Notes: a model not told the origin generated them from the sequence alone. 64,000 nt of DNA from Selaginella moellendorffii (GCF_000143415.4 NW_003314261.1:6857132-6921131), one strand, 5' to 3'; numbered from the stretch's first letter, positions 34,339 to 45,452 are shown. Translations and numbers: made by a program.

Positions 34339-34707
34339 GTCAAAGCTTGGAAATGCAATAGAAAAGCGCGGCCTACAGAAGTACGTCCTTTCGGAACCTT
34401 TCTTTTGTACTTTAGTTGGCTGGATTTTCCTATTTCTCGTGCAGAGCTTGGACTTCGTCAAATCTATGAGCGCAAGCTTCCCTGGATTTGGACCTTGTCA
34501 ATGGGTTTTTTAAGCCTGGAAACAGTCATCAGAGGCAGCAGACACGGTTTATGACGACTAAGTTACGAGTAGCTTGGACTATAAGAGCCTTGTATCAGTG
34601 GTTCATTTCATCAAGGAGCGACGCTCATCTGCGGATCATCGATCACTGCCAAGAGAATTCGAGGAGGAAGAAGGAGTGCCAAGTGATTGAAGAAGTTTAG
34701 AACGAGG
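34339..34707 (+). other. Spacer with a possible gene relic upstream of peroxidase A
   Basis: It reads in short frames (for example SVVHFIKERRSSADHRSLPR) without a recognisable family, and holds CAG-ended motifs that could be acceptors. The matching stretch in unit B is 42117-42489. Probably 3'UTR, promoter or a degraded exon. Confidence 0.35.
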
Positions 34708-35897
34708 ATGGAAACTTGGAGAGGGAGCGTTTTGGTTTTGCTCCTGCTGTCACTGAGCTTGGGTATCTTGGCTCACGGTGAGAGTGGAGGACGCAAGCAT
34801 GGCTACCACAGCTACTCGAGATCTTGTCCTCAGGCCGAGAGGATCATAAGGGACACTCTAAGCAAGCACGCCGGTTGGGACAGGACGATACCAGCAGGAG
34901 TTCTTCGCTTGCACTTCCACGACTGTTTCGTCGACGTGAGTAGCTTTACAAGATTTAAATTCTGGTTTTCTAACTTTGCTGTTCTCCAGGGCTGTGATGG
35001 ATCGATTCTTCTCGACTCAACTCCCACCGACGGAACTAAAGTGGAAAAATTGTCCCTTCCAAACTTCATGTCCGCCAGGGGCTTCGAGGTGATTGAGGAA
35101 GCAAAGCAGAGGTTGGAAGCAGCTTGTCCTGGAGTTGTCTCCTGTGCCGACACTCTCGCCATAGCTGCCAGAGACTCGACCGTCATGGTAAGCTTAGCAT
35201 CTTTTGAGAAACGCTGAATCAAGTTCTAAGACGTTGTCACTGCAGCTTGGAGGAAAGTATTACCAAGTCCCAACCGGACGCTACGACGGAAGAGTTTCCA
35301 GCCAGGAACGTGGCAACACCTTACCATCCCCGTTTGGCGATGCCTCGGCTCTCATTCAAAACTTCAAGGAGCGCGGCTTGTCAGTCCAGGACCTCGTCGT
35401 TCTCTCAGGTACGAATCGATTTCAACTTCCATCTCCTTCCCTCCAGTTTGTAAGTAGGCATTAACGCTACTCCCTTGCAAACCACAGGTGGTCACACTCT
35501 TGGTACCGCCGGCTGCGCCACATTCAGCAATCGTTTGGACAACTTTACGAAAACTGGCAAGCCGGACCCGACCATCAATCCCAGATACCTCTCTCATCTC
35601 CGGAGGCAGTGCCCAGCACCGGGGTCGCCAAACCGTGTGGCGCTGGACAAAGGCTCGGAGTTTGTGTTCGACAACAGCTACCACAAGAACTTGGCCAGGA
35701 GAAACGGGGTCCTCACGTCGGATCAAGTTCTCAACGAGGACTCGAGAACAAGTCACTACGTCAAGAACTTTGCGCACAAGCAGCACGACTTTTTGTCGCA
35801 GTTTGCGGCCTCGATGGTGAAGATGGGATACATTGGGTGGAAGAACAAGCACAATGGGGAAATCAGGAGGGTGTGCTCCATGGTAAACACCCATTAA
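34708..35897 (+). CDS. Class III secretory peroxidase, copy A
   Basis: Four exons: 34708-34935, 34990-35187, 35246-35408, 35488-35897, the classic three-intron layout of plant class III peroxidases. The product is 332 aa. A signal peptide ([19 protein letters not shown]) leads; [12 protein letters not shown] starts the mature enzyme. The distal haem pocket is [19 protein letters not shown], with Arg and catalytic His; [14 protein letters not shown] is conserved; the proximal haem-ligand His is in [13 protein letters not shown]. Cysteines for the four disulfides appear present. It oxidises phenolics with H2O2 in the wall or vacuole (lignin, defence). Start: the ATG at 34708 opens the signal peptide. 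Copy B differs at only a few residues. Confidence 0.95.
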
Positions 35898-35994
35898 ACA
35901 CGGTGAAACCGTGACTGATTCTTTTTGGAAATAATCGTAAACTGTGAATATGGCCATTTTTCTTTACTGCGTCACAAAATCAAATGCATAGTTT

Positions 35995-36379
35995 ACCGTT
36001 CTTGCAGCTCAGGAAACTATATCACTTTCCAAATGACATGCTTGGGAAGCCTGGCCACGAGATTAATAAAGTAAAGGTATAGATCAACCATAAAATTATA
36101 AACTGTATCTTCACTACATAGAGCTTGAATTTCCAAGCTCTATCTTCACTACAAGGCAGGCATTGTTAGGCAAGGCGTAATCAGCCCACTCTTCCCGAGA
36201 AAAGGATTCCAAACGGAGAGCCTCCTCTCATGCCTGGAATATATCAACGCTTGTCCAGGCGGTCTGGCTGCGGACAATCACCGTGTGGCGCCACCATCGC
36301 ATGAGCTTGCCGCTGCTGTCCTCGATCTAGTTGTCCTCCGCAAAGAACTTACCACTGTCCGCTCTTCAAGCTGGAGTAC
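35995..36379 (-). pseudogene. F-box gene relic (unit A, older copy)
   Basis: Short pieces match the F-box gene at 48.3-49.3 kb in the same orientation: CAGGCGGTCTGGCTGCGGAC, then CGCATGAGCTTGCCGCTGCTGTC (about 36270-36325), then a stretch with the start of the KUP 3' end. A stop-containing, internally deleted copy; the paired relic is at 43785-44200. Confidence 0.6.
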
Positions 36380-37040
36380 ATGGCCGGACGGAATGCTTGC
36401 ACTTCCTTGAGGAAGAACGAGTTCCGAGCTCGCACGTCGCCGTGGCCGAGCAAGTAGGCGATCCCCGTCTCTCGATACTTCCTAGAGAATCGTCCTCGCT
36501 CACGGACGAGCCAGCTCCTAGCTCGTCGTTGTCCGCCACCATCAAGTCCTCCTCGAACCTCCTCCTCAGCAGAAGCGGCCTCGTTGTTGGCGGCGGCGGC
36601 GTTCTCTGCTCGTTCCAAAACCTCCACGCGAAGATAAAGTTCTCCAGGAACTCCACCAGCAGCTGCTCGAATAGCCACGCCGTGGGGATTTTCCACAGGT
36701 TTAACACTTACCTCCCGGTGTTCTTCTGCATCAGATACGTGCCAGTCGCAACAGTTCCTCGCGAGATAAGGGCCCCAAGAGCTGCCACATACGTATACGT
36801 GAGGTATGGATACAGGGACATGTGGACGAGCTCGTTGTACACCAGTCCCAGGCCGGCCACCCTGTGCCTCACTTCGTACTTGTGTTTCATCTTCGTGCAT
36901 ATGTACATGACGAAGGCGAGAACTAGTGGAATCTTCCTTCCGTGAACAGAACCGATGACAACTATACGCCAGCTCGATGGTTCCAAAACGAAGGAAAATT
37001 TACCGAGTGATTAACATGATGGTGTGGCAACCACTGGACA
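36380..37040 (-). pseudogene. KUP transporter C-terminal relic (unit A, inner copy)
   Basis: Translated pieces match KUP copy 2: [78 protein letters not shown] and a final TMLITR-type scrap. Order follows exon 9 backwards on the plus strand, with deletions and frameshifts. Not functional. Confidence 0.75.
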
Positions 37041-37542
37041 AAGCATAAGGCGTGGTTTCACCAGGAAAACGAGCGAACTCCTCCATCGGTGGAGATGGTT
37101 CGTATAAAGGATGTTGTGGACAAGGACAACCGAAAATGAATGAAGTAACGATCGTAAATCCCTTCTCTTCTCGTCGTGATTCTACGTTTCCAAGGTAGAT
37201 GGACGATCTTCTACGATGGAAATTGGGTCCTAAGGCAAGAGCAATACGTTTCACTATGCCAATGGCGATACAATCATCAGTTGCACTTTTGGAAAAATTT
37301 GAGGCATGCATCTTGTCTGTAGTGGTTTTTGCGGTTCTTCTCTCCCTTGGTGACGTTTTTGACGAAACAAGAAATGACGTTTTCTTAAGATTAGCGGTTG
37401 AAAGAAGGCCGCTGATGATCCTTAGATTCGCAAGATCCAAACAAATCTCTTTATATATATTCCTTCGATAATATTCCTTGTCTCTCACAAATTTCTAAAT
37501 CGATACTTTACATAGTAACCCTGCCCTATTATATTGGCGGCG
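37041..37542. other. Upstream region of gene X, unit A
   Basis: The plus strand has a frame (37199-37471) reading MDDLLRWKLGPKA and a hydrophobic FEACILSVVVFAVLLSLGDV. The same start is seen in unit B (44993 on) but with a 60-bp difference and another ending, so it is poorly conserved. A small membrane protein or a gene relic is possible; not called. Confidence 0.3.
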
Positions 37543-39595
37543 ATGGAAGCTCTAGCATTGGCGTTCTCCTGGTTGCGACGCGCTCCAGCACAGGCAAGCA
37601 CACAGGCAAGCAGGGGATTGAAGATCCTCCTCCTTGAGGTGTGTACAGCTCGCTCGTTTCTCTCATTTTTTCTTGTTCCTTGACATTTTTCGCGTGCCGG
37701 CAGACTCCTGCAGCAACAGCGGACAAGGAAGTGGAGGATTTCCCAGCACTGCCCTCGCAGCTCGAGGCAGTGATCGCCAGCAGTGACCCAGCATCAAGTG
37801 TTCCCGAGTATGATGCACCTGTACTCGAGGAGGATGACGAGCATGACTTGCAAGAGGTAACTCCAGATGTAGCTAATCTTCTCTTGCAGCCGGTTGCTCC
37901 AATCGAGCTGGAGGATTCGTCCTCGCCAGCATCACCCTCGCAGCTCGAGGCAGTTAGTCACGCGGCAGCATCAAGTGTTCCCGAGTACGATCCACCACCA
38001 TTACCTGTACTCGAGGATGACAACCATGATTCGCAAGAGGTAACTCCGAGAGCTTAGATGGTTTGCCTGGAACCGCACCAACCTTTTCTTGCAGCTAGAG
38101 GCGGTCATGGCTGGCGTTGAGGATTCAGTTCGGTATACTTCTCTCGGTGGCAAGACGCTTGCAATCGACGACAACGACGACAACCTGAGCTGGGAGGATA
38201 TCCAGAGCTTCTTTCAGACCTGGACACTCCCGTCGATTGAGCTACCGTCCAGAGCCGATTTGCATCTGGAGGTGGAGGAACTTAAGAAGCTAGTTGGAGA
38301 GTGGACTTGGAAGCTACCGACCAGTCTCCAGTCGATAAAGGAAGAAATGTGGAGTAGGCTTTTGAACGCGGGCTTGGAGGAGGACGAGGTGACGTCCCAG
38401 GAATTATGGGAAGAACTCACAAACTTCCTGGGGTGGCATCGAGTCCCAGTTACCAGTTCCCGACGGATGCTTCTGGAAGCAGCGCCAGGTCCTCCTATCT
38501 TCGTCTCCAACGAGAATGGACCTTCTCTGTTCCGCTGGGTGGATCGCTTCATAGCTCCACTGAGCGCTCAACAAGATGGGGAAGAACAAGGCGGTGTTTC
38601 ATCACCACCAGCCTCAGTCTTTTGGCAGAGGTTGAGAGGCGATGGCACCAGCAGCATGAGAAAGCACAGGAGGCCTCCAGACAAGAATAGTGAAGGACAA
38701 GAACTTATGGCAGCAATGGACGAGGAGTCATCCTACAAGGTATGTCTCTGTTGACAGGAATCAGATATGTATTCGTACTAAGATCTACACTGAACAGGTG
38801 CTAAAGTCTCATGCAGCAGCAGGATCTCGAAAGTTGTTGAGGCAAGCTGATGTTTCATCGACACCAGCTTCAGTCTTTTGGCGGAGCTTGCGAGGCGATG
38901 GCGTGGGAATGCACAGGAGGCTTCCATACAAGAACAGTGAGGAACTTGCAGCAGCAATGGCCGAGGAGTCATCTTACAAGGTATGCCTCTGCTGACAGGA
39001 ATCAGATATATTCGTACTAAGATTGAAAATTGAACAGGTGCTAAAGTCCCATGCAGCCACAGGATTTCCATCTCAGAAGTTACTGGCTGGCGGCACTGTT
39101 GACACTAAGGAGGCTCGTAGCAATGCTTCACCACCACCAGCATCGCCACCACCTTTTATGTGGCGGTGGTTCCCTCGAAGCTTGGGCAAGGATGGTGGGA
39201 AGGCCAAGAGGATCAACACCGAAACTTTTCAAGAAGCTGAAGAGACTTCAATATCGAGCTCTCATAGTTTAGTGGATGACGTCGGGGTGGGCAGCAGCAG
39301 CGGCAGTGCCAGTGATTTCATCGAGTTGTTTGAAGGAGAAGGCATTAGCAGCAGTGATGCCTTCCTGAACTCGCTGTTGGAAAGCAAAGGTGGCGGCAGC
39401 AACAGCAATGCGGATCTTCAGCTGGCTTCCTCCAATGATCTCAACTTGCAAGCGACGGCTGTGGCGGCAACTCCGCTGCTTCTTCCAATCCTTGCCGGGC
39501 TGCTGGTCGCGCTGCTCTTCCTCTTCGTCCTCTACTTCCTCTCGGTGATCAGGAGGAGGTGGGGGAGGAGGAAGAGAGGGCTCCTGCCTCACTGA
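37543..39595 (+). CDS. Gene X copy A: unrecognised acidic protein with C-terminal membrane anchor
   Basis: Five exons: 37543-37638, 37704-38039, 38095-38739, 38798-38980, 39038-39595, with introns of 65, 55, 58 and 57 nt; the product is 605 aa. I do not recognise it. Seen: an Ala/Leu N-terminus; two acidic Pro/Ser repeats (QLEAV...SSVPEYD...LE.DD.HD.QE, residues about 45-145); a Trp/Leu-rich helical core with FFQTWTLPSIELPS and ELKKLVGEWTWKLP; two copies of a PASVFW-x-R-LRGDG...EESSYK block across exons 3 and 4; a Ser/Gly-rich stretch; and near the end a ~22-residue hydrophobic segment (LLLPILAGLLVALLFLFVLY) followed by RRRWGRRKRG, as in a tail-anchored or single-pass protein. Copy B keeps the same exon frames, which supports coding. 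Confidence 0.65.
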
Positions 39596-40084
39596 GTTCC
39601 AGCTTTCGATGCAAATGCATCAGGACGTGCAGTGGTTGCCGCAGGCATGGATCAAAACTTGAAGCCGGTGGCTTAACACTCCGTGATGCTCCCCGTCGGG
39701 AGTGATAGAACTTCGGTGGCAGATTTTCATCGGCTGGAGAGAAGGTGGCTCATCAAGGCAAGAAGTGAGCGGAGATATCTTACAAAACAGAGGCCGCTGG
39801 TGGTTCTGGAGCTTTGTCTGGTCGTACACAACTTTCTACACCGATTGGTGGTGTAAGTGCAAGCTAGGAAGAAAGATCATATACTGAATGTTTGTAGCAT
39901 TTAAACTTGGCTGATTCAGAAAAGAAACAGTTTTTTGTTTTCTTCAGAGGTTTGGTGGGAAACAAAAGAAGTAGCCAAGACTAGATCAGCACCTGTTCAC
40001 GAAATGAGTTACTACCCTGTGTGAGAAGCAAATCGATGGAAGGAAGCAATAGTTACAATTCCAGTAGCTTTGTGTCGCAATTTG
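39596..40084 (+). other. Gene X 3' region, unit A
   Basis: Highly conserved with 47505-48002 in unit B but without a recognisable gene. Probably 3'UTR and downstream sequence of gene X. Confidence 0.45.
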
Positions 40085-40345
40085 AGTTGAGCTACAGTCA
40101 GGATCATGATAAGCCAGTGTATCTCATACAAAAACTGGCAAGCCGCCAGATACCTGTCATCTCCAGCGGCAGTGTCCATCGCCGGAATTGGCAAACCGTG
40201 TGGGGCTGGACAAAGGCTCGGAGTTTGACAAACTACAAAAGAAACGGGATCCTTCAAGTTCTCAAAGAACCAGGCACTGCGTGAAGAAATTTGCGCACAA
40301 GCAGCACGAGTTCCTGGGGTGGAACAAACACAAAGGGTAGAATGG
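40085..40345 (+). pseudogene. Mosaic relic: KUP exon 8 scrap joined to peroxidase exon 4 pieces
   Basis: AGCTACAGTCAGGATCATGA and the following bases to about 40120 match KUP copy 2 exon 8 (50560-50595). AAAACTGGCAAGCCG (from about 40127), GGACAAAGGCTCGGAGTTTG and GCGCACAAGCAGCACGA (about 40295) match peroxidase exon 4, in order but with gaps. The same mosaic lies at 48003-48240. A patchwork, not a gene. Confidence 0.7.
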
Positions 40346-40387
40346 AAACACCCATCAAGGATGGTGAGACATGCGTAAGAAACAATC

Positions 40388-40850
40388 GTGAAATGTGAAG
40401 ATAAGAATCAAGTTACAAAGGACAATAGTTATCTCCGAATTGCGCCTTGCCCAATGGTGGCAGGAATCGAGCATATCTCGTCACTTGGAAATCCAAGCTC
40501 TATCTTGATGGTAGTGTGCCGCGAGCTCAAGGTCCAGATCTTGGAGTTTGATTTGAAACTCGAAGAGTTTAACTTGAAACGTGGTGTGGTGAGCGAGTAT
40601 GTGATCGATTTTGACGATTGTGGCCTCAGCTTCACTGGTCAAGCTAGGAACTACCTGAATTTTTGCTCCTACAAGATGAAGACTTACGTCTACATGGATG
40701 CCGGGACTTGGGACAGGAACATCTACCGGCCTTTCTCGACACTTCTGAAAATTCAGACGCTTGATTGGTCCAATGCTTGGTCAATAAGTTAAATCTGTGA
40801 TATTTCGGTCGCATGGCGAGAGAGAAGTAGTGAAGGAGATCTTATAATCA
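40388..40850 (+). pseudogene. F-box gene C-terminal part, inverted, unit A
   Basis: Plus-strand reading ELKVQILEFDLKLEEFNLKR, GVVSEYVID and MDAGTWDRNIYRPFSTLLKI corresponds to the C-terminal half of the F-box protein, which in unit B is on the minus strand (48725-48279). The N-terminal half in unit A remains minus (41330-40851). Hence a local inversion of about 0.41 kb with breaks near 40437 and 40850 destroyed this copy. Confidence 0.8.
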
Positions 40851-41330
40851 GAAGCTATTAGTTGTGGTGTCAAGCTCAGTCACTCTTGTGCATAAGGAAT
40901 CCATGTAAAACATCTTGCTGTGAGTCACCACAGGCCTTACCGAGATTTTGGCTTCTTCCAATCTGAACCAATCCTTGTCCCCGCGCGTGAAGGTGAAAAC
41001 TTCACCATCGAAGTCCCACACCACGATCTTATTGTTGAAGATGCAAGCCCTGGACCAGTAGGGAATCTCTTCCCACACGTTGAGGAAAGGATTCCCAAGG
41101 TAGAGCTTCAAACGGAGTGTGGAGCGAGCCAGCATGAAACGCTTGTCCTCCGAGACCGCGCACAGGCAGTCTGGCTGCGGACCATCACCGCGTCGCGCCC
41201 ATCGCATCATCTTGCCGCCGCTGTCCACGACGTAGCTGCTCTTGAAGCTGGAGCTGTCCACGGCTGCTTTCCACGCCAGAGCGACGATTAGGGCAGCTTG
41301 AGCAGTATCTCCTCCACAACCTCCTCTGCG
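40851..41330 (-). pseudogene. F-box gene N-terminal part, unit A
   Basis: Matches 48700-49257 of unit B (for example KMMRWARRGDGPQPDCLCAV and KRFMLARSTL) but carries a frameshift after the first codons (CAGAGGAGG against CAAGAGG), a TAA in the F-box (CCCTAATCG for CCCTACTCG) and loss of about 24 bases of the F-box. Non-functional. Confidence 0.85.
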
Positions 41331-41468
41331 GCAATGCCATCGTTGTCTTCCTCCTCCCGCCCACAACTGCAACCTATATACATGAGAACTTCCTTCTTAC
41401 GACAAAAGGTACTTACTCTTAATATACATTATACAAGTTCTGCGCGATCTTACCTTATACGAAATAAG

Positions 41469-41802
41469 TCATCCCAAGCTGGCCGGGCGGAATGTTGAGC
41501 ATCTCGGCTCTCTGCTTGCAGTTCCTCCGGAGGAACGCGAGAGGTAATTGATGACAAGCTTCTTAAGGAAGAACGAGTCCTTTCGAGCTCTCACGTCGCC
41601 GTGGCCGAGCAAGTAGACGATCCCGGTCTCTCGGCGCTTCCTCAGCAACGCCAGAGAATCGTCCTCGCTCACGGACGAGCCAGCCTCGTCGTCGTTGTCC
41701 GCCACCATCAAGTCCTCCTCGAACCCCCTCCTCAGCAGAAGCGGCCTCGTTGTTGACGGCGGCGGCGGGGTTCTCTGCTCGTTCCAAAGCCTCCTCCCGA
41801 GC
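41469..41802 (-). pseudogene. KUP last-exon fragment at the duplication junction
   Basis: Near-identical to 49464-49844 of KUP copy 2, with small deletions (loss of TCCTCAGC near the stop, and shorter Ala-run and acidic region). Cut off abruptly at 41802, where Lys-rich gene intron sequence begins. It marks the end of unit A. Confidence 0.88.
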
Positions 41803-42106
41803 AAATGTATGTATTGTCTTACGATGTTCTTCGTTTTCTTGTGTGTTGTTTCCGGGGAAGCATTCCACCGGATTGAAGATCCATCACGTTGCTTCTTTTT
41901 CGGACTCCGAGGAGGTACAGACATGGATCGTTTGAAGTGTTTTCTCGTCCACAATCTTTGCGATGGTTCACTCCAGGAATCGATGAAGACAACAGCGGGG
42001 CCGAGCTCGTCGCTGCCCGTCGCTGCTCCTGTCATAGACAAAAAGAAGAAAAACAAGAAGAATAAGAACATCATGAAGAAGAAGAAGAAGAAAAAGCAAA
42101 AAACAT
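41803..42106 (+). pseudogene. Lys-rich gene 3' fragment (exons 3-4 only)
   Basis: Carries the end of intron 2, exon 3 (STGLKIHHVASFSDSEE) and exon 4 (ESMKTTAGPSSSLPVAAPVID then Lys-rich tail) of the gene at 33.7 kb. Exons 1-2 and promoter are absent because the duplication began in intron 2. The tail is six codons shorter. Not expected to be expressed from its own promoter. Confidence 0.85.
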
Positions 42107-42489
42107 AACAAACAGAACTAAGTCAGAGCTTGGAAATGCAATAGAAAACGCGGCCTACAGATGTACGTCCTTTCGGAACCTTTCTTTTGTACGTTAGTTG
42201 GCTGGATTTTCCTATTTCTCGTGCAGAGCTTGGACTTCCTCAAATCTATGAGGTGCAAGCTTCTCTGGATTTGGACCTTGTCAATGGGTTTTTTAAGCCT
42301 GGAAACAGTCATCAGAGGCAGCAGACACGCTTTATGACGACTAAGTTACAAGTAGCTTGGACTATAAGAGCCTTGTATCAGTGGCTCATTTCATAAGGAA
42401 CGGCGCTCATCTTCGGATCATCGATCACTGCCAAGAGAATTTGAGGAGGAAGAAGAAGTGCCAAGTGATTGAAGAAGTTTGGAACGAGG
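42107..42489 (+). other. Spacer upstream of peroxidase B
   Basis: Counterpart of 34339-34707, slightly diverged. Likely the peroxidase promoter; no gene called. Confidence 0.4.
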
Positions 42490-43679
42490 ATGGAAACTTG
42501 GAGAGGGAGCGTTTTGGTTTTGCTCCTGCTGTCACTGAGCTTGGGTATCTTGGCTCACGGTGAGAGTGGAGGACGCAAGCATGGCTACCACAGCTACTCG
42601 AGATCTTGTCCTCAGGCCGAGAGGATCATAAGGGACACTCTAAGCAAGCACGCCGGTTGGGACAGGACGATACCAGCAGGAGTTCTTCGCTTGCACTTCC
42701 ACGACTGTTTCGTCGACGTGAGTAGCTTTACAAGATTTAAATTCTGGTTTTCTAACTTTGCTGTTCTCCAGGGCTGTGATGGATCGATTCTTCTCGACTC
42801 AACTCCCACCGACGGAACTAAAGTGGAAAAATTGTCCCTTCCAAACTTCATGTCCGCCAGGGGCTTCGAGGTGATTGAGGAAGCAAAGCAGAGGTTGGAA
42901 GCAGCTTGTCCTGGAGTTGTCTCCTGTGCCGACACTCTCGCCATAGCTGCCAGAGACTCGACCGTCATGGTAAGCTTAGCATCTTTTGAGAAACGCCGAA
43001 TCAAGTTCTAAGACGTTGTCACTGCAGCTTGGAGGAAAGTATTACCAAGTCCCAACCGGACGCTACGACGGAAGAGTTTCCAGCCAGGAACGTGGCAACA
43101 CCTTACCATCCCCGTTTGGCGATGCATCGGCTCTCATTCAAAACTTCAAGGAGCGCGGCTTGTCAGTCCAGGACCTCGTCGTTCTCTCAGGTACGAATCG
43201 ATTTCAACTTCCATCTCCTTCCCTCCAGTTTGTAAGTAGGCATTAACGCTACTCCCTTGCAAACCACAGGTGGTCACACTCTTGGTACCGCCGGCTGCGC
43301 CACATTCAGCAATCGTTTGGACAACTTTACGAAAACTGGCAAGCCGGACCCGACCATCAATCCCAGATACCTCTCTCATCTCCGGAGGCAGTGCCCAGCA
43401 CCGGGGTCGCCAAACCGTGTGGAGCTGGACAAAGGCTCGGAGTTTGTGTTCGACAACAGCTACCACAAGAACTTGGCCAGGAGAAACGGGGTCCTCATGT
43501 CGGATCAAGTTCTCAACGAGGACTCGAGAACAAGTCACTACGTCAAGAACCTTGCGCACAAGCAGCACGACTTTTTGTCGCAGTTTGCGGCCTCGATGGT
43601 GAAGATGGGATACATTGGGTGGAAGAACAAGCACAATGGGGAAATCAGGAGGGTCTGCTCCATGGTAAACACCCATTAA
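42490..43679 (+). CDS. Class III secretory peroxidase, copy B
   Basis: Exons 42490-42717, 42772-42969, 43028-43190, 43270-43679; 332 aa. All haem and catalytic motifs of copy A are present ([20 protein letters not shown]). Differences noticed are few: Ala to Glu in NRVELDKG, Thr to Met in GVLMSDQ, Phe to Leu in KNLAHK. The introns are virtually identical too, so either the duplication is recent or conversion has homogenised the pair. Expected to be functional, with the same signal peptide and extracellular or vacuolar role. Confidence 0.95.
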
Positions 43680-43784
43680 ACACGGTGAAACCGTGACTGA
43701 TTCTTTTTGGAAATAATCGTAAACTGTGAATATGGCCATTTTTCTTTACTGCGTCACAAAATTAAATGCATAGTTTACCGTTCT

Positions 43785-44200
43785 TGCAGCTCAGGAAACT
43801 ATATCACTTTCCAAATGACATGCTTGGGAAGCCTGGCCACGAGACTAATGGTCATGAGACCTTCATGCAGCTTGTTTTCTGTCAAAGTAAAGGTATGGAT
43901 CAACCATAAAATTGTAAACTGTATCTTCACTACATAGAGCTTGAATTTCCAAGCTACAAGGTTGGCATTGTTGGGCAAGGCGTAATCAGCCCACTCTCCC
44001 CGAGAAAAGGATTCCAAACGTAGAGCCTCCTCTCATGTCTGGAATATATCAACGCTTGTCCTCCGAGACTACGCACAGGCGGTCTGGCTGCGGACAATCA
44101 CGGTGTGGCGCCACCATCGCATGAGCTTGCCGCTGCTGTCCTCGATCTAGTTGTCCTCCGCAAAGAACTTACCACTGTCCGCTCTTCAAGCTGGAGTACA
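43785..44200 (-). pseudogene. F-box gene relic (unit B, older copy)
   Basis: Includes KLHEGLMTISLVARLPKHV, WADYALPNN and WKFKLYVV (minus strand, 43799-44017) and the GGTCTGGCTGCGGAC match near 44082, in the order expected for an F-box gene relic. Counterpart of 35995-36379. Confidence 0.6.
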
Positions 44201-44835
44201 TGGCCGGACGGAATGCTTGCACTTCCTTGAGGAAGAACGAGTTCCGAGCTCGCACGTCGCCGTGGCCGAGCAAGTAGGCGATGCCAGCTCCTAGCTCGTC
44301 GTTGTCCGCCACCATCAAGCCCTCCTCGAACCCCCTCCTCAGCAGAAGCGGCCTCGGTGTTGGCGGCGGCGGCGTTCTCTGCTCGTTCCAAAACCTCCTC
44401 GCGAGCCTCCCTCGCGGCGGATAAAGTTCTCCAGGAACTCCACCAGCAGCTGCTCGAATAACCACTCCGTGGGGATTTTCCACGGTGTTCTTCTGCATCA
44501 GATACGTGCTAGTCGCAACAGTTCCCCGCGAGGAAAGGGCCCCAGGAGCTACCACATACGTGTACGTGAGGTATGGATATAGAGACATGTGGACGAGCTC
44601 GTTGTACACCAGTCCCAGGCCGGCCACCCTGTGCCTCACTTCGTACTTGTGTTTCATCTTCGTGCATATGTACATGACGAAGGCGAGAACTACTGGAACC
44701 CATCTTCCTTCCGTGAGCAGAACCGATGACAAGTACACGCCAGCTCGATGGTTCCGAAAAGAAGGAAAACTTACCGAGTGATTAACATGATAAGCGTGAC
44801 CAAAGTAATGTGGCAACTACAGCAATGCCTGGACA
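44201..44835 (-). pseudogene. KUP C-terminal relic (unit B, inner copy)
   Basis: Minus-strand pieces [47 protein letters not shown] and MYICTKMKH match KUP exon 9 with deletions; ends near 44835 where exon 9 of the intact gene begins. Counterpart of 36380-37040. Not functional. Confidence 0.75.
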
Positions 44836-45452
44836 AAGCATAAGGCGTGGTTTCATCAGGAAAACGAGCGAACTCCCCCATCAGTGGAGATGGTTTGTAT
44901 AAAGGATGTTGTGGAGGAGGACAACCGAAAATGAATGAAGTAACGATCGTTAATCCCTTCTCTTCTCGTCGTGATTCTATGTTTCCAAGGTCGATGGACG
45001 ATCTTCTACGATGGAAATTGGGTCCTAAGGCATGCCAATGGCGACGTATACCAAGGTCTCATCCATGGAAAGGCAAGGAAGAGCGAAACGTACAATCATC
45101 AGTTGCACTTTTGGAAAAATTTGAGGCATGCATCTTGTCGGTAGTGATTTTTGCGGTTCTTCTCTCCCTTGGTGACGTTTTTGACGAAACAAGAAATAAG
45201 GTAGTGGTTTTTGCCTCTCCAGAAATAAAGTTTTCTTAAGATTAGCGGTTGAAAGAAGGCCGCTGATGATCCTCAGATTCGCAAAATCCAAGCAAATCTC
45301 TTTACATATATTCCTCCGATATTATCTTTTATTAGCTAATAATTTTATTATTTTGGCAAAAAAATAAAAAAATTTAATGGAGAGGCTATAACTTAAATAG
45401 TATGGAAAGGTCTCACGATCTTCTAAATCGATACCCTATTATATTGGCGGCG
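44836..45452. other. Upstream region of gene X, unit B, with AT-rich insert
   Basis: Matches 37041-37542 except for a ~60-bp change near 45030-45090 and an AT-rich insert of about 90 bp at 45328-45420 absent from unit A. No supported gene. Confidence 0.35.

Larger units (their letters stand above)
34004..41802 (+). repeat. Tandem duplication unit A (about 7.8 kb)
   Basis: Head-to-tail copy of 41801-49844. Most of the unit is nearly identical to unit B at an offset of 7782 bp (peroxidase) rising to about 7910-7919 bp (gene X and beyond). It begins in intron 2 of the Lys-rich gene and ends inside a copy of the KUP last exon. The junction shows a shared GC dinucleotide only. Confidence 0.88.

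Noticed and set aside
37855-37890. Possible 33-nt GT...CTTGCAG intron in gene X exon 2
   Set aside because: Too short for splicing compared with the 50-nt minimum of other introns here, and it is in frame. It may be a fossil of the duplicated intron that follows the second QE repeat, now read as coding.
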